Counted from the first letter of the stretch, positions 7,977 through 17,148 are shown. The stretch is 64,000 bases of DNA from Veillonella seminalis (GCF_003992065.1 NZ_RQUZ01000001.1:124001-188000), one strand, 5' to 3'. Notes: generated by a model from the letters alone, not told the origin. A program made the numbers and translations.

Positions 7977-8732
7977 TTAGTGGACAATAGATTTTATTAT
8001 ATGTCCATTAACCCCGTCAATAATTAACTCATAAGTCAGGCCGGCACGCGTAGCTATAATTTTATACAGCGGATGCTTCAAGAATTCTTTCGGCGGAGTG
8101 CGTGTGAAATCATTAACCTGTACACCTTTGGCTAATTCGTCGATTGGCGGATGGAAATGATCGGTATTGTTCTCATCCGGCTCGATAAGTTGCTTTTCCC
8201 CGTTTACCGGCGGTGTTGGCGGCGGCACTCTTAGGGGTGGCAATGATGCTACATTACTGTTTTCCGCGGTGGTCGGTAAATTAAGATTAGGGTGATTATT
8301 GGCAACGTCATTAGTCTGAGCTTGGCTATTAGTTGGACCGTTAGCTTGCGGTCCCGGATTTTTGTCATTAGGCATCATGTCTTGTCCCATCGGAGCTCCC
8401 GGCGGGAACGGCAAATCATCAAAGGTGATTAAGGTGAGCTGTTTAAATGTTAATTCATTGAGTGGTACGCCGGTGTTGATAGACGTTAATTCTTTGATTC
8501 TATCTTCGCTTAAGACTGTTAAGTTGTTGGCTTTAGCTTGAGCTTTAATCATTTCAGTGCGGGCTGCATTTACTCGATTAGCTTCTTGCTGTGCTATATA
8601 GTCGTGAATGGCATATACACAGCCGCCTATGACAAAAGCGGTGACAAATAACAATATTATACGGCGTAGCGATCGTCGGGGCGGTTCCGAAGCATTTACT
8701 TCAACCGCAGATGGTCGCAGGAATGGTTTCAT
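7977..8732 (-). CDS. Membrane-anchored PepSY-like protein
   Basis: A 251-residue protein with a short basic cytoplasmic start, one membrane segment (about residues 24-44, IILLFVTAFVIGGCVYAI), a long P/N-rich linker (residues ~115-180), and a C-terminal segment YKIIATRAGLTYELIIDGVNGHIIK that looks like a PepSY half-domain. It begins one base into the stop of the histidine kinase gene (TAATG), so it belongs to the same operon. PepSY proteins are common partners of two-component systems and are thought to restrain proteases or sense envelope state; here a sensing or accessory role is inference. Confidence 0.6.
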   Translation of the reverse strand: MKPFLRPSAVEVNASEPPRRSLRRIILLFVTAFVIGGCVYAIHDYIAQQEANRVNAARTEMIKAQAKANNLTVLSEDRIKELTSINTGVPLNELTFKQLTLITFDDLPFPPGAPMGQDMMPNDKNPGPQANGPTNSQAQTNDVANNHPNLNLPTTAENSNVASLPPLRVPPPTPPVNGEKQLIEPDENNTDHFHPPIDELAKGVQVNDFTRTPPKEFLKHPLYKIIATRAGLTYELIIDGVNGHIIKSIVH

Positions 8733-10132
8733 TATATTTCCTCTCCAAGGGCTTCATCAGTTATAATAGGAAATTCTAAAATAAAGCTTGTTGCTACATG
8801 GGGGTCACTAATAGCATAAGCTTTTGCCTTGTGCAAATTAATGACATTTTTTACAAAATAAAGACCTAATCCCAAACCTTGATTGGATTTTTTGGTACGA
8901 GCCTGATCAACCTGATACATGCGATTCCAAATTTTATCAAGGTCGTCTTGATTAATCCCATCGCCGTTATCTTTAATGGTAATACGAATGGTATTGTTTA
9001 GTTTTACGACCTGAATTGAGATAGTATCTTTAGTGAATTTTATGGCGTTATCAATCAAGTTGCCTACGGCTCGTTTTAAAAACGGCAGATTGCCGACCAT
9101 GGAAAGGTTAGGTTCAATGGATGCGGAAAGGGTAATATTTCTCTCTTTGCAAATACGTTGGTAACTGTCTACAACTTCTTGCATCATTTGGCTTATGCTG
9201 AGCGGATTTTTTTGAATGCTGTCCATATTATCCAAGCGGGCAATGTCCAAAAGTTGAGTAACCATGGCTGTCATAAATCGGCTCTGCTGGAAAATATGTT
9301 CAAAGCTTTCTTTGGCTTCGTCGATATTGTCGATATAAGCACGACCGTAGTCACTTTCTGCCTGAATAACGGCAATCGGTGTACGTAGCTCATGAGATAC
9401 GTCGGAACTGAACTGTTTCTCACGCTGTGAGGAATTTTCCAAACTATCCAACATGGTGTTAAATGTTTTTGACAGAGCCGAGATTTCGTCATGGCTGTCT
9501 ACAAGTTGTTCGATACGCTGTGATAAGTCTCGTTCCTGGCCGATGGCTGCAGCGGTTTGTGTCATATTGCGAATCGGGCCGAGACCTCGCTTAATAATCC
9601 AATACCCGCCGCTGGTGCCGATGACCAGGAATATAACGCCGCCCAGAATTAAGGATAGCAACATTATGTTGGCTGCCCGACTGGCCGTGGTTGCAGGCAT
9701 TACGCCACGAACCCAACCGTGGAAGGCCGGGTCGGCAACCGGAGCGTCATAATAATAAAATGTAGTGTTCTTAACAGTTACTTCTTGAATGTGGTGGGGA
9801 GAAATTATGCTTTCCGGTGGAAATCTGTCAGGAATGGCCCCTTTAACCGCGACCCCGTTATCTGTATAAAGGACGGTGAATACACCTTCTTGGAACGGAC
9901 GGAATCGGGTAAGATTGTCGGCGGTATTAATAACTCTCGATTGTAAGGTGCTGCGCATTTCTGAAGTTTCCCATAACTGGGTGAACTGCAAGATGAATAC
10001 GGACAACATGAGTAACATCAATAAGAGAAAGATGGAATACCAACCGGTAATCTTAAGGGTCAAGGGTAAACGGCTGAAGGGGGTTACCCAATGACCATCG
10101 GTTTTGAATTTATTCTTCCACTTTGAAAACAT
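8732..10132 (-). CDS. Sensor histidine kinase (HAMP, HisKA, HATPase)
   Basis: Inner-membrane kinase of 466 residues. Two membrane segments (about 30-55 and 155-180) flank an extracytoplasmic sensor of roughly 100 residues, followed by a HAMP linker, the phosphoacceptor His247 in FSSDVSHELRTPIAV, an N-box around GNLIDNAIKF, and G-boxes IKDNGDGI and NQGLGLGLYFV. I chose ATG 10132, which has GAGG eight bases upstream, over GTG 10141. It overlaps the end of the response regulator gene. The pairing with an OmpR-type regulator is typical of envelope, antibiotic or phosphate sensing; the signal cannot be read from the sequence. Confidence 0.9.
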   Translation of the reverse strand: MFSKWKNKFKTDGHWVTPFSRLPLTLKITGWYSIFLLLMLLMLSVFILQFTQLWETSEMRSTLQSRVINTADNLTRFRPFQEGVFTVLYTDNGVAVKGAIPDRFPPESIISPHHIQEVTVKNTTFYYYDAPVADPAFHGWVRGVMPATTASRAANIMLLSLILGGVIFLVIGTSGGYWIIKRGLGPIRNMTQTAAAIGQERDLSQRIEQLVDSHDEISALSKTFNTMLDSLENSSQREKQFSSDVSHELRTPIAVIQAESDYGRAYIDNIDEAKESFEHIFQQSRFMTAMVTQLLDIARLDNMDSIQKNPLSISQMMQEVVDSYQRICKERNITLSASIEPNLSMVGNLPFLKRAVGNLIDNAIKFTKDTISIQVVKLNNTIRITIKDNGDGINQDDLDKIWNRMYQVDQARTKKSNQGLGLGLYFVKNVINLHKAKAYAISDPHVATSFILEFPIITDEALGEEI

Positions 10133-10784
10133 AGCCCACACCTCGAACTGTGTGAATTAATTTGGCTTCGTTGGCTACATCCAATTTTTTACGTAAGTCT
10201 TTAATATATACATCTATTAAGTTGGAATAACTTTCGTAGTCATATTCCCAAACATGGTCGAGAATCTGCTGACGGGACAATACGATGTTTACATTGCTGG
10301 CTAAATAATATAATAAGTCAAATTCTTTAGCGGTAAGAACTAATTCCTGACCATGCAAGGTAGCGGTACGGCTTTGACTGTTGATGGTTAAAGGACCTGC
10401 TTCCAAATCGTTGTGAGCATGGTTGTAACTGCGACGGGATAAAGCGTAGATACGGGCAATCAATTCTTCGAATTCGAAAGGTTTTACAAGATAATCATCG
10501 CCACCGTGGTTAAGACCTTTTACTTTATCTTGTAAGGTGTCTTTAGCGGTTAAGAATAATACCGGTGTTTTATTGCCTTCTTGGCGTAAATGTTGTACAA
10601 CGGTAAAACCGTCCATTTTAGGAATCATTACGTCCATAACGACTACGTCGTAGCTGGATGTGTTAATGTGATCTAAAGCGGTTTCGCCGTCAAAGCAGCA
10701 GTCTACCGTCATGGATTCAACACGCAAGCGTTTGGCAATGATGTTATTTAGCATTTCTTCGTCTTCAACAAGTAAAACTTTCAT
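10110..10784 (-). CDS. OmpR/PhoB-family response regulator
   Basis: Receiver domain (1-120) with acidic pocket VEDEE, phosphoacceptor Asp51 in VVVMDVMIPKMDG, Thr79 and Lys101 (LVKPFEF), followed by a winged-helix DNA-binding domain ending TVRGVGYVFKVEE. First gene of the operon with the kinase and PepSY protein. Directly repeated TATGAA hexamers 11 bp apart upstream (10949-10965) look like a tandem OmpR-type binding site and suggest autoregulation. Confidence 0.93.
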   Translation of the reverse strand: MKVLLVEDEEMLNNIIAKRLRVESMTVDCCFDGETALDHINTSSYDVVVMDVMIPKMDGFTVVQHLRQEGNKTPVLFLTAKDTLQDKVKGLNHGGDDYLVKPFEFEELIARIYALSRRSYNHAHNDLEAGPLTINSQSRTATLHGQELVLTAKEFDLLYYLASNVNIVLSRQQILDHVWEYDYESYSNLIDVYIKDLRKKLDVANEAKLIHTVRGVGYVFKVEE

Positions 10785-11219
10785 ATAATCGCTCCTGTCT
10801 TACAAAAATAAGCCTGTTTCACAACCTCTTCGGTGTAACAGACTATAAAATAAAAATATTAATCAAATTAAGCATGTCTAAAATTATTATACCATTATTA
10901 TGCGTAAAAATAATTATAGCTTTTATTGAGGTCAGTATAGCCTAAGGGTATGAAATCAGTATGAAGGGATAACGGTTAGGCATTAAATTTATGATAACTA
11001 AATTGTGTACCTTTGTGTTTTATGCATAGATTGGACGTTTTTCGGACGTTATGAGAAAAGTCAAAAAAAAATGTGTGAAAATGATTTTCGATTAAATATT
11101 CCGAATTTCTATCCGGCGGTATAAATAAACTGAATAATATCAGCGTTTATCCAGAAAATAAAATAGTTTATGATAAATAAATGTTTAAATGCACCCTAAA
11201 AATAGGGGAATTTAGGAAA
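10785..11219. promoter_or_regulatory. Divergent intergenic region, regulator operon side
   Basis: Holds an imperfect hairpin CTGTTTCAC/GTGTAACAG (10813-10843) in the regulator leader and the TATGAA-N5-TATGAA direct repeat at 10949-10965. The 11-bp period matches the tandem half-sites bound by OmpR-family dimers. The rest is AT-rich with no ORF that I would support. Confidence 0.35.
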
Positions 11220-11234
11220 TGATAAAAATTATCA
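11220..11234. promoter_or_regulatory. Fur-like 7-1-7 box
   Basis: TGATAAAAATTATCA differs at one position from the Fur consensus TGATAATNATTATCA. It lies about 38 bp upstream of the -35 element of sdhA-sdhB-sdhE, whose products hold several iron-sulfur clusters. Control by a Fur/PerR-type regulator is inference from the match. Confidence 0.45.
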
Positions 11235-11271
11235 ATTATGAGGGCTATTTTCAAGTATGCGTATTTGATTT

Positions 11272-11301
11272 TGGACAAATGCCTTTAAAAGCCGCTATAA
11301 T
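11272..11301 (+). promoter_or_regulatory. Promoter of the sdh operon
   Basis: TGGACA (11272-11277) and TATAAT (11296-11301) are separated by 18 bp. The start codon of sdhA follows about 80 bp later behind AGGAGG. Confidence 0.6.
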
Positions 11302-11387
11302 TAAAGAACAAGCTATAGGAAAGGCATGCCCAGGTACGGCGTGCCGGATAAGTCTGTAGGAAGTAGGTACAAGTTTAGGAGGTTATT

Positions 11388-13106
11388 ATGGAACAGTATG
11401 ATGTTCTAGTAGTAGGTAGCGGCGGAGCCGGTCAACGAGCAGCATTAGAAGCAGCTCATCAAGAAGGTTTGCGCGTAGCACTTATTACCAAGATTTTCCC
11501 AAGTCGTTCTGCAACGGCTATGGCTCAAGGCGGTATTAATGGCGTATTAAACAATGTAGCAAAAGAAGACACTATTGAAGACCACATCTTCGATACCGTT
11601 AAAGGTAGTGACTATCTTGCCGACCAGGATGCTGTTGAATTCTTTATCAACCGTTGTCCTGAATTAATCAAAGAACTTGATTATTTCGGTACCCCATTCT
11701 CCCGTACTAAAGACAATAAAATTGCACAACGTAACTTCGGCGGCCAGGCATACCCTCGTACATGCTACAGTGCCGACAAAACCGGTCATGTAATCTTACA
11801 TACGTTGTATGAACAATGCTTAAAGGAAAATGTACATTTCCTTCAAGATTGGTACTTATTAGATATCGTAAAAGCTGACGACGGTTCCGTAGGCGGCGTT
11901 GTTGCTTGGAACATGAAAGAAGGTCGTGTTGAAAAAATCGCGACTACTGCATTAGTAATTGCAACCGGTGGTGCCGGTCGTATGTACTGGACTCGTACTT
12001 CCAATCCTTACCTTTCCACAGGTGACGGCATGGCAGCATGTTTCCGTGCCGGCTGTGCTTTGAAAGACCCTGAAATGGTTCAGTTCCATCCAACCGGTCT
12101 TGGTAAAAGCGGTATCTTGATGTCCGAAGCTGTTCGTGGTGAAGGCGGTTACCTCTTGAACAATAAAGGGGAACGTTTCATGAAGGACTATGCTCCTAGC
12201 AAAATGGAATTGGCACCTCGTGACGTTGTAGCTAAAGCTATCGAAACCGAAATCGCTGAAGGTCGCGGCTGGGGTACCGGTCTTGACGCTTATGTAGTAG
12301 CTGACGTTCGTCACTTACCAAAAGAAGTTATTCTTGAAAAACTTCATGGTATCCGTGATTTGGCTATTACATTCGAACATGCCGATCCATTAGTTCAACC
12401 TATTCCAATTCGCCCAACTTGTCACTATTCCATGGGCGGTATTGATGTAAAAGACTTTAAAACTTGCGGTACTGTAATCCCTGGTTTGTTTGCTGCCGGC
12501 GAAGCTTCTTGCGTATCTATTCACGGTGCTAATCGTCTTGGCGGTAACTCCTTGGCTGACGCTGTTGTATTCGGTAAAGTAGCCGGTGAAGGCGCTGTAG
12601 CTTACGTTAAAGAAAACCAAGCTAAAGACGCTTCCAAAGCTCTTAACGAAGCAGCTAACGGCTGGGAACAACGTTTCCGCGAAGTAACAGGCCGTACAAC
12701 CGGTCGTCCAATTTCTGAAATTCGTAACGAAATGGCTCTTTCCATGTGGAACAATGTAGGTATTTTCCGCGAAGAAAAGAAAATGGAAGAAGAATTAGAA
12801 ACCTTGAATCGTTTGATTGAAGAATACAAAACTTGCTACGTTGGCGACACTAACCGTACGTTCAATATGGCATTCGTAAACTACGTTGAAGTAGGCAGCC
12901 TTTTAACTGTTGCTAAAGCTGTTACTTTGGGCGCACTTCGTCGTAAAGAAAGTCGTGGTAGTCACCTTCGTGAAGACTTCGCGAAACGTGATGATGCTAA
13001 CTTCTTAAACCATACTTTAATTACCCTTGGAGAAGATGGCGAATACAAAGTTGGTCAGAGTGAAGTTGTAATTACTCGCTTCGAACCAAAAGAAAGGACG
13101 TACTAA
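11388..13106 (+). CDS. sdhA: Succinate dehydrogenase/fumarate reductase flavoprotein
   Basis: FAD subunit interconverting succinate and fumarate. The dinucleotide fold GSGGAGQRAA (10-19), the substrate loop HPTG (234-237), RGEGG (250-254) and CHYSMGGI are present. The site that covalently carries FAD in E. coli SdhA/FrdA (SHT) reads SAT here: residue 42 is Ala, so FAD is probably bound non-covalently. Length 572. The following genes lack a cytochrome b and supply a CCG-domain subunit instead, which places the complex in the class E type. In a propionate/succinate fermenter it likely works as fumarate reductase. AGGAGG precedes the ATG. Confidence 0.92.
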   Translation: MEQYDVLVVGSGGAGQRAALEAAHQEGLRVALITKIFPSRSATAMAQGGINGVLNNVAKEDTIEDHIFDTVKGSDYLADQDAVEFFINRCPELIKELDYFGTPFSRTKDNKIAQRNFGGQAYPRTCYSADKTGHVILHTLYEQCLKENVHFLQDWYLLDIVKADDGSVGGVVAWNMKEGRVEKIATTALVIATGGAGRMYWTRTSNPYLSTGDGMAACFRAGCALKDPEMVQFHPTGLGKSGILMSEAVRGEGGYLLNNKGERFMKDYAPSKMELAPRDVVAKAIETEIAEGRGWGTGLDAYVVADVRHLPKEVILEKLHGIRDLAITFEHADPLVQPIPIRPTCHYSMGGIDVKDFKTCGTVIPGLFAAGEASCVSIHGANRLGGNSLADAVVFGKVAGEGAVAYVKENQAKDASKALNEAANGWEQRFREVTGRTTGRPISEIRNEMALSMWNNVGIFREEKKMEEELETLNRLIEEYKTCYVGDTNRTFNMAFVNYVEVGSLLTVAKAVTLGALRRKESRGSHLREDFAKRDDANFLNHTLITLGEDGEYKVGQSEVVITRFEPKERTY

Positions 13107-13107
13107 G

Positions 13108-14064
13108 ATGAGACAGATTACTTATAAGATTCATCGTTATAATGAAGGTCGCTCCTATGTACAGACCTATTCCTTTGATTATGAACCGGACCGTACAATT
13201 CTTTGGGGCCTTCAAAAAATTAAAGATACTATCGATCCAACCTTAACATTCATCGCTGCTTGCCGTAGTGCTGTTTGTGGTGCTTGCTCCATTAAAGTTA
13301 ATGGTCAGGCTATGCTTGGTTGTGAAAGTAAAATCGACGATATTACCGAACGTTTCGGCAGCGACACTATTGAAATCGCTCCAATCGGTAACTTCGACGT
13401 CATCCGTGACTTGGCAGTTGACTGGGAAGCTAAAGTTAACCGTCTTAAAACTGTTGCTCCATGGATTTTCATGAAACCTGAATTCAACCGCGATACCGGT
13501 TCTCGCCAGACTCCGGAAGATTTCAAAAAATTTGTTACTAACACAGAATGTATCCTTTGCGGTTGCTGTGCTTCCGAATGTAACAAATTGTCCGCTAATC
13601 GCGAAGACTTCTTGGATCCATATGTTTACACCAAAGCTAATCGCTTTGTTCAAGATTCCCGTGATGCCGCTCCTATGGCTCACGTAAATCCTGCTTTTGA
13701 AAATGGTCTTTGGAAATGCGTTCATTGCATGAACTGTATCTCCCGTTGTCCAAAACACTTAAAACCTGCAAAAGATATTTCCGAACTTCGTGCAGTAGCT
13801 ACGAAAGCCGGCTTATCCAATAAAGGTACTCGTCATGCTATCGCCTTCAAACAAGACCTCATGCAGACCGGTCACTTGAACGAAGTAACGATGAGTCTTA
13901 AGACTGACGGTCTTGTAGATTCCGCTAAACAGGGGCTCTACGCTATGCGTCTCTGGGCACATGGTAAGATTAATCCTCTTGAACTCGTAATTCCACATAA
14001 ACCTGTTCAAGGTATTAAGGATGTGCGCACCATTATTAAGGCAGCAGAGGAGGCAGAAAGATAA
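13108..14064 (+). CDS. sdhB: Succinate dehydrogenase/fumarate reductase iron-sulfur subunit
   Basis: Electron-transfer subunit of 318 residues, longer than the usual ~240. The N-terminal plant-type ferredoxin domain has Cys52, Cys57, Cys60 and Cys72 for a 2Fe-2S cluster. The C-terminal domain has CILCGCCASEC (148-158) and CVHCMNCISRC (204-214) for further clusters. About 80 extra residues follow the last cluster site, typical of the versions that pair with a CCG-domain partner. Starts one base after sdhA stops and its stop overlaps the ATG of the next gene, so the three are tightly coupled. Confidence 0.92.
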   Translation: MRQITYKIHRYNEGRSYVQTYSFDYEPDRTILWGLQKIKDTIDPTLTFIAACRSAVCGACSIKVNGQAMLGCESKIDDITERFGSDTIEIAPIGNFDVIRDLAVDWEAKVNRLKTVAPWIFMKPEFNRDTGSRQTPEDFKKFVTNTECILCGCCASECNKLSANREDFLDPYVYTKANRFVQDSRDAAPMAHVNPAFENGLWKCVHCMNCISRCPKHLKPAKDISELRAVATKAGLSNKGTRHAIAFKQDLMQTGHLNEVTMSLKTDGLVDSAKQGLYAMRLWAHGKINPLELVIPHKPVQGIKDVRTIIKAAEEAER

Positions 14065-14942
14065 TGAAATACGCATTTTTCCCTGGTTGTGTACTTGAAG
14101 GTGCAGCCAAAGAAGATTTTATCGCCACTGTTGCGGTTGCTAAAAAGTTAGGCATTCAAATCGAAGAATTGGAAGGTTGGACTTGCTGTGGTGCGTCCCA
14201 CGTTCAGGATATCGATCCATTGGCAATTCTTTCTACTAATGCTCGTAATATTGCCTTAGCTGAAGCACAAGGCGTTAACTTAATGACAGTTTGTAACACT
14301 TGTACTTTAATGCTTCGCGAAGCTAAAAATGAACTCGATCGCGATGAAACTCAACGTGCTCGCGTAAATAACATTTTGGGCCAAGCAGGCTTACGTTATA
14401 AAGGTACCAGCGATGTAACTCATTTCTTATGGGTATTGATTCGCGACTACGGTTTGAACAACCTTAAAGCTAAAGTTGTTAAACCTTTAAGCGGCCTTCG
14501 TGTTGCTGAATACTATGGTTGCCATCTTCTTCGTCCGCAAGAAGAAACAGGCTTTGAAGACTTCCAGATCCCAACCAGCTTGGCTGATGTAATCAAAGCT
14601 ATCGGCGCTACACCAATCGACTTCTCCCGTAAGCTCGACTGCTGTGGTTTCCATGCTGTATATCCTGCACATGATTCCGTAATGCATATGACCGGTTCCA
14701 TCAATGCTGATGCTGCTAAAGAAGGCGCTGACTGTGTTGTTACACCTTGCCCACTTTGCCAGATGCAGCTTGATATGTTCCAAAAAGAAGCAAAACAATA
14801 TGTTCCTAACGACAAAGATATGCCTATTATCCATATGAGCCAGTTAATCGGCTTAGCATTGGGTATCAGCCCTGCTGAACTTGGCATGACTAAACGTCAT
14901 ATGACAAGCACAGCTGCTTTGAATCGTTTTGTAGGTGCATAA
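14064..14942 (+). CDS. sdhE: CCG-domain subunit of class E SDH (HdrB-like)
   Basis: A 292-residue cysteine-rich protein with two CCG repeats: FFPGC...TCCGASHVQ in the first half and YYGCHLLRP...LDCCGFH with CPLCQMQLD in the second. This is the heterodisulfide-reductase-B-like module that replaces the cytochrome b anchor in class E succinate:quinone or fumarate reductases. It probably holds an unusual iron-sulfur cluster and passes electrons between quinone (or another carrier) and SdhB. No membrane segment is present, so membrane attachment must be peripheral. The symbol follows class E usage and is not the unrelated flavinylation factor SdhE. Confidence 0.82.
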   Translation: MKYAFFPGCVLEGAAKEDFIATVAVAKKLGIQIEELEGWTCCGASHVQDIDPLAILSTNARNIALAEAQGVNLMTVCNTCTLMLREAKNELDRDETQRARVNNILGQAGLRYKGTSDVTHFLWVLIRDYGLNNLKAKVVKPLSGLRVAEYYGCHLLRPQEETGFEDFQIPTSLADVIKAIGATPIDFSRKLDCCGFHAVYPAHDSVMHMTGSINADAAKEGADCVVTPCPLCQMQLDMFQKEAKQYVPNDKDMPIIHMSQLIGLALGISPAELGMTKRHMTSTAALNRFVGA

Positions 14943-14994
14943 TCTAAGCTCAATAAGCTATTAAAGGTATTTGATTGTAGCTTGTGCCTATGAA

Positions 14995-15026
14995 GAAAGC
15001 CCCACCCGGTTTCGGGTGGGGCTTTC
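14995..15026. terminator. Terminator between sdh operon and the LUD gene
   Basis: Perfect 14-bp stem GAAAGCCCCACCCG/CGGGTGGGGCTTTC with a GTTT loop and a following CGTTTTATT. It ends the sdh operon and may also serve the convergent gene. Confidence 0.9.
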
Positions 15027-15123
15027 GTTTTATTGTTAAGTTAAGTGCTGTTAAATTTTAAATTGAAATTTATTATATATACTTGGCATTTCTTGTGATT
15101 GATTCCGAGTGATATTCGCCCGT

Positions 15124-15801
15124 TTAGAAACCGAGCTCTTCGTTCACGATGATGATTTCCATTATATCCATATTGCGCATTTTCTTATAGTAAATGGTAA
15201 GGGCATTGCAGATACGATCCGGTGAAGCACAGTCGTAGCAATGATCCTGTTTAATGGCACATGGAGTTTTGGAGAGTTTCTTGTTTTTGACTACGTTTTT
15301 CGGTGCCGCTACATTACGAGCCCGGTAGATGGCCGACGCCAAGTCGGGGGTAATTTTGTTGATACCCAGAACGAAGAATACTTCTTCAGATCCGAATAAG
15401 GAGCAGGCTACGCGGTTACCGGTGCCGTCGATATTAACGAGTTCGCCCGTTTGAGCCAATGCATTGACGGAGGTGAGAAATACATCTTTTTGTATAGTGC
15501 GTAATGCTGTTTGGCGGAAGTTTTCGCCTTCCAAAGGGCGGTGAATATCGGTGATTTCCTTATTATTCGGTTCTAAGGCTTCATAGACCCGAAGCGTTTG
15601 CAAGGTGCGTGAATCGCCCAGAGCAACGCGTTTATTTTGAATACGCTCTTTCAGATAAGCGGTGGCTTCGGTGCCGGTTTCAAAATAATGCACGACAAAA
15701 TTATTGCGCTTCAGATTTCTAATCGTTGCCTCAATGTCGATAGGCGTTTCATTGGCTGCAGGATTGGTTACTGCGTTGATAGTAATGTCCGTGTTGGCCA
15801 T
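15124..15801 (-). CDS. LUD-domain (LutC/YkgG-like) protein
   Basis: The 225-residue product matches the LUD domain fold: ATIRNLKRNNFVVHYFETGTEA at the start, VALGDSRTLQ, then DVFLTSVNALAQTGELVNIDGTGNRVA and the end ICNALTIYYKKMRNMDIMEIIIVNEELGF. LutC-type proteins take part in lactate oxidation with LutA/LutB iron-sulfur proteins, but neither partner is beside it, so the exact role is open. A C-terminal Cys pair region (CYDCASPDRIC) might bind metal. GGAGGG precedes the ATG. It stands alone between a terminator and the trp leader. Confidence 0.75.
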   Translation of the reverse strand: MANTDITINAVTNPAANETPIDIEATIRNLKRNNFVVHYFETGTEATAYLKERIQNKRVALGDSRTLQTLRVYEALEPNNKEITDIHRPLEGENFRQTALRTIQKDVFLTSVNALAQTGELVNIDGTGNRVACSLFGSEEVFFVLGINKITPDLASAIYRARNVAAPKNVVKNKKLSKTPCAIKQDHCYDCASPDRICNALTIYYKKMRNMDIMEIIIVNEELGF

Positions 15802-15974
15802 GGGACTTCCCTCCTGTTATGAGCAATATACATTTGTATTATACCACAGGAAATTAAAAGAATATATAATGTTTCAAGATTTTTGTGTATTAATTAAAAT
15901 GCTGTAGAATCAAGTTTTGAGGGACGCTTTGTAAAATTCAGTCTTTAATTTTATAAAATACTTACAAAAAAATC

Positions 15975-16003
15975 TTGACATTTGAAGGCATTATGTTTAT
16001 TAT
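15975..16003 (+). promoter_or_regulatory. Promoter of the trp T-box leader
   Basis: A consensus TTGACA (15975-15980) and TATTAT (15998-16003) are 17 bp apart. The transcript would start near 16010 and run into the T-box leader. Confidence 0.7.
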
Positions 16004-16059
16004 AAATACAACCTAAGTGGACAGAATTTCTTTTTAAAAGAACAAAATGATATGTTTTG

Positions 16060-16503
16060 TACATCACGAGATAACACTGGGGATTTGAGGGAGCAGAGAG
16101 ACTGAGGAAATGACCGGTCTTGGGATTGATTGGTCATGTGGAGTGAGAGACATTTGTTATTATCGGTTGCGGCGGGGAGCCAAAACCTATATAAATTACA
16201 TAGTGAACCTTAAAACCGTTGAGACGGAGATAAAAATAAGACGTGCACTTACAGAGAGTAAAGTTAGCTGAGATTTTCATAGAACGCAGTTTATTAAATG
16301 GACCGTTGAGGGCGCTGGGAAAGAGGCGATTCTTGGAATGCCTTTAGTATACAGCGACGCGACATTGGCGTTAGTAATGAGGGGTATGTTAGTACCCTGC
16401 GAATGAGGGGACGTTTTATGTATTTAAAGCGTCAATCAAGGTGGTACCGCGAGTATAATTAAATTACCCGTCCTTGGCATATATTTGCCAAGGACTTTTT
16501 TAT
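16060..16503 (+). ncRNA. T-box leader, probably tRNA-Trp responsive
   Basis: The near-invariant T-box AAGGTGGTACCGCG lies at 16438-16451, preceded by a stem III-like hairpin (GACGTTTTA/TTAAAGCGTC, about 16410-16433) and followed by the terminator GTCCTTGGCA/TGCCAAGGAC (16470-16495) with TTTTTT. A TGG followed by A at 16300-16302 is my best candidate for the specifier codon, which fits the trp remnants downstream, but I could not fold stem I by eye with certainty. The leader is long (about 490 bases from the predicted start), so extra domains may exist upstream of 16200. It looks intact although the genes it served are not. Confidence 0.82.
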
Positions 16504-16557
16504 TGGCAAAATTAGATTCCGTTACATTGAGAAATAAGAGAAAAAGGAGTTTCAGTC

Positions 16558-17148
16558 ATGAATCAGTTAACGCTGGACACATTAAAGACTTACGCAGCCG
16601 AGTACCCGATTGTACCGGTGTATAAAGAAATTTTTTCAGACACACGAACCGTAGTCAGCGTGCTAAAAGCTTTAAAGCGAGTAAGTAAAACAGCCTTTTT
16701 ATTGGAAAGTGCCGATAATAAAGAAAACTGGGGACGTTATTCATTCTTAGGTTATAATCCGTTGCTTGAAATCACATGCAAAGCCGGGACGATGACGATT
16801 AAGGGGGCTACGACCCAGACCTATCGGACGGCGAAGCCGAATGAAGAAATCAGGCGCATCATGAAAGAATATTGAAGTCCGCAATTCGATTTTTTACCGA
16901 CGTTTACGGGTGGGTTGGTCGGTTACTTCGGCTATGAATATATGACTTATGCCGAACCGCATTTGGATCGCGGTTTTCAGAATCAGCGCATGAAATTGAT
17001 GAGCACCGGTCCTTACGATATACCGATTTTCAATGATGTGGATTTACTCCTTTTTGATAAGGGGGTTGCCTTAGATCATTACAAGAAAAAGATTATTTTA
17101 ATTGCCAATATTCGCACCGATGAATTGGAAACCAATTATAACAAGGCT
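16558..17148 (+). pseudogene. trpE: trpE, N-terminal part, with premature stop
   Basis: The first 105 codons read as the start of anthranilate synthase component I (NWGRYSFLGYNPLLEI). A TGA at 16873 interrupts it, but the same frame continues at once with typical TrpE sequence (FDFLPTFTGGLVGYFGYEYMTYAEP, then FNDVDLLLFDK). Around 17148 the frame passes without a break into trpD sequence, so the catalytic C-terminal half of TrpE, all of trpG and the start of trpD are missing. The joint lies in a run matching both genes (AAGGCTCAAGT), suggesting deletion at microhomology. Clearly non-functional. Confidence 0.85.

Noticed and set aside
13243-13758. 171-codon minus-strand frame opposite sdhB
   Set aside because: No ribosome site, and the strongly conserved sdhB cysteine motifs explain the DNA.
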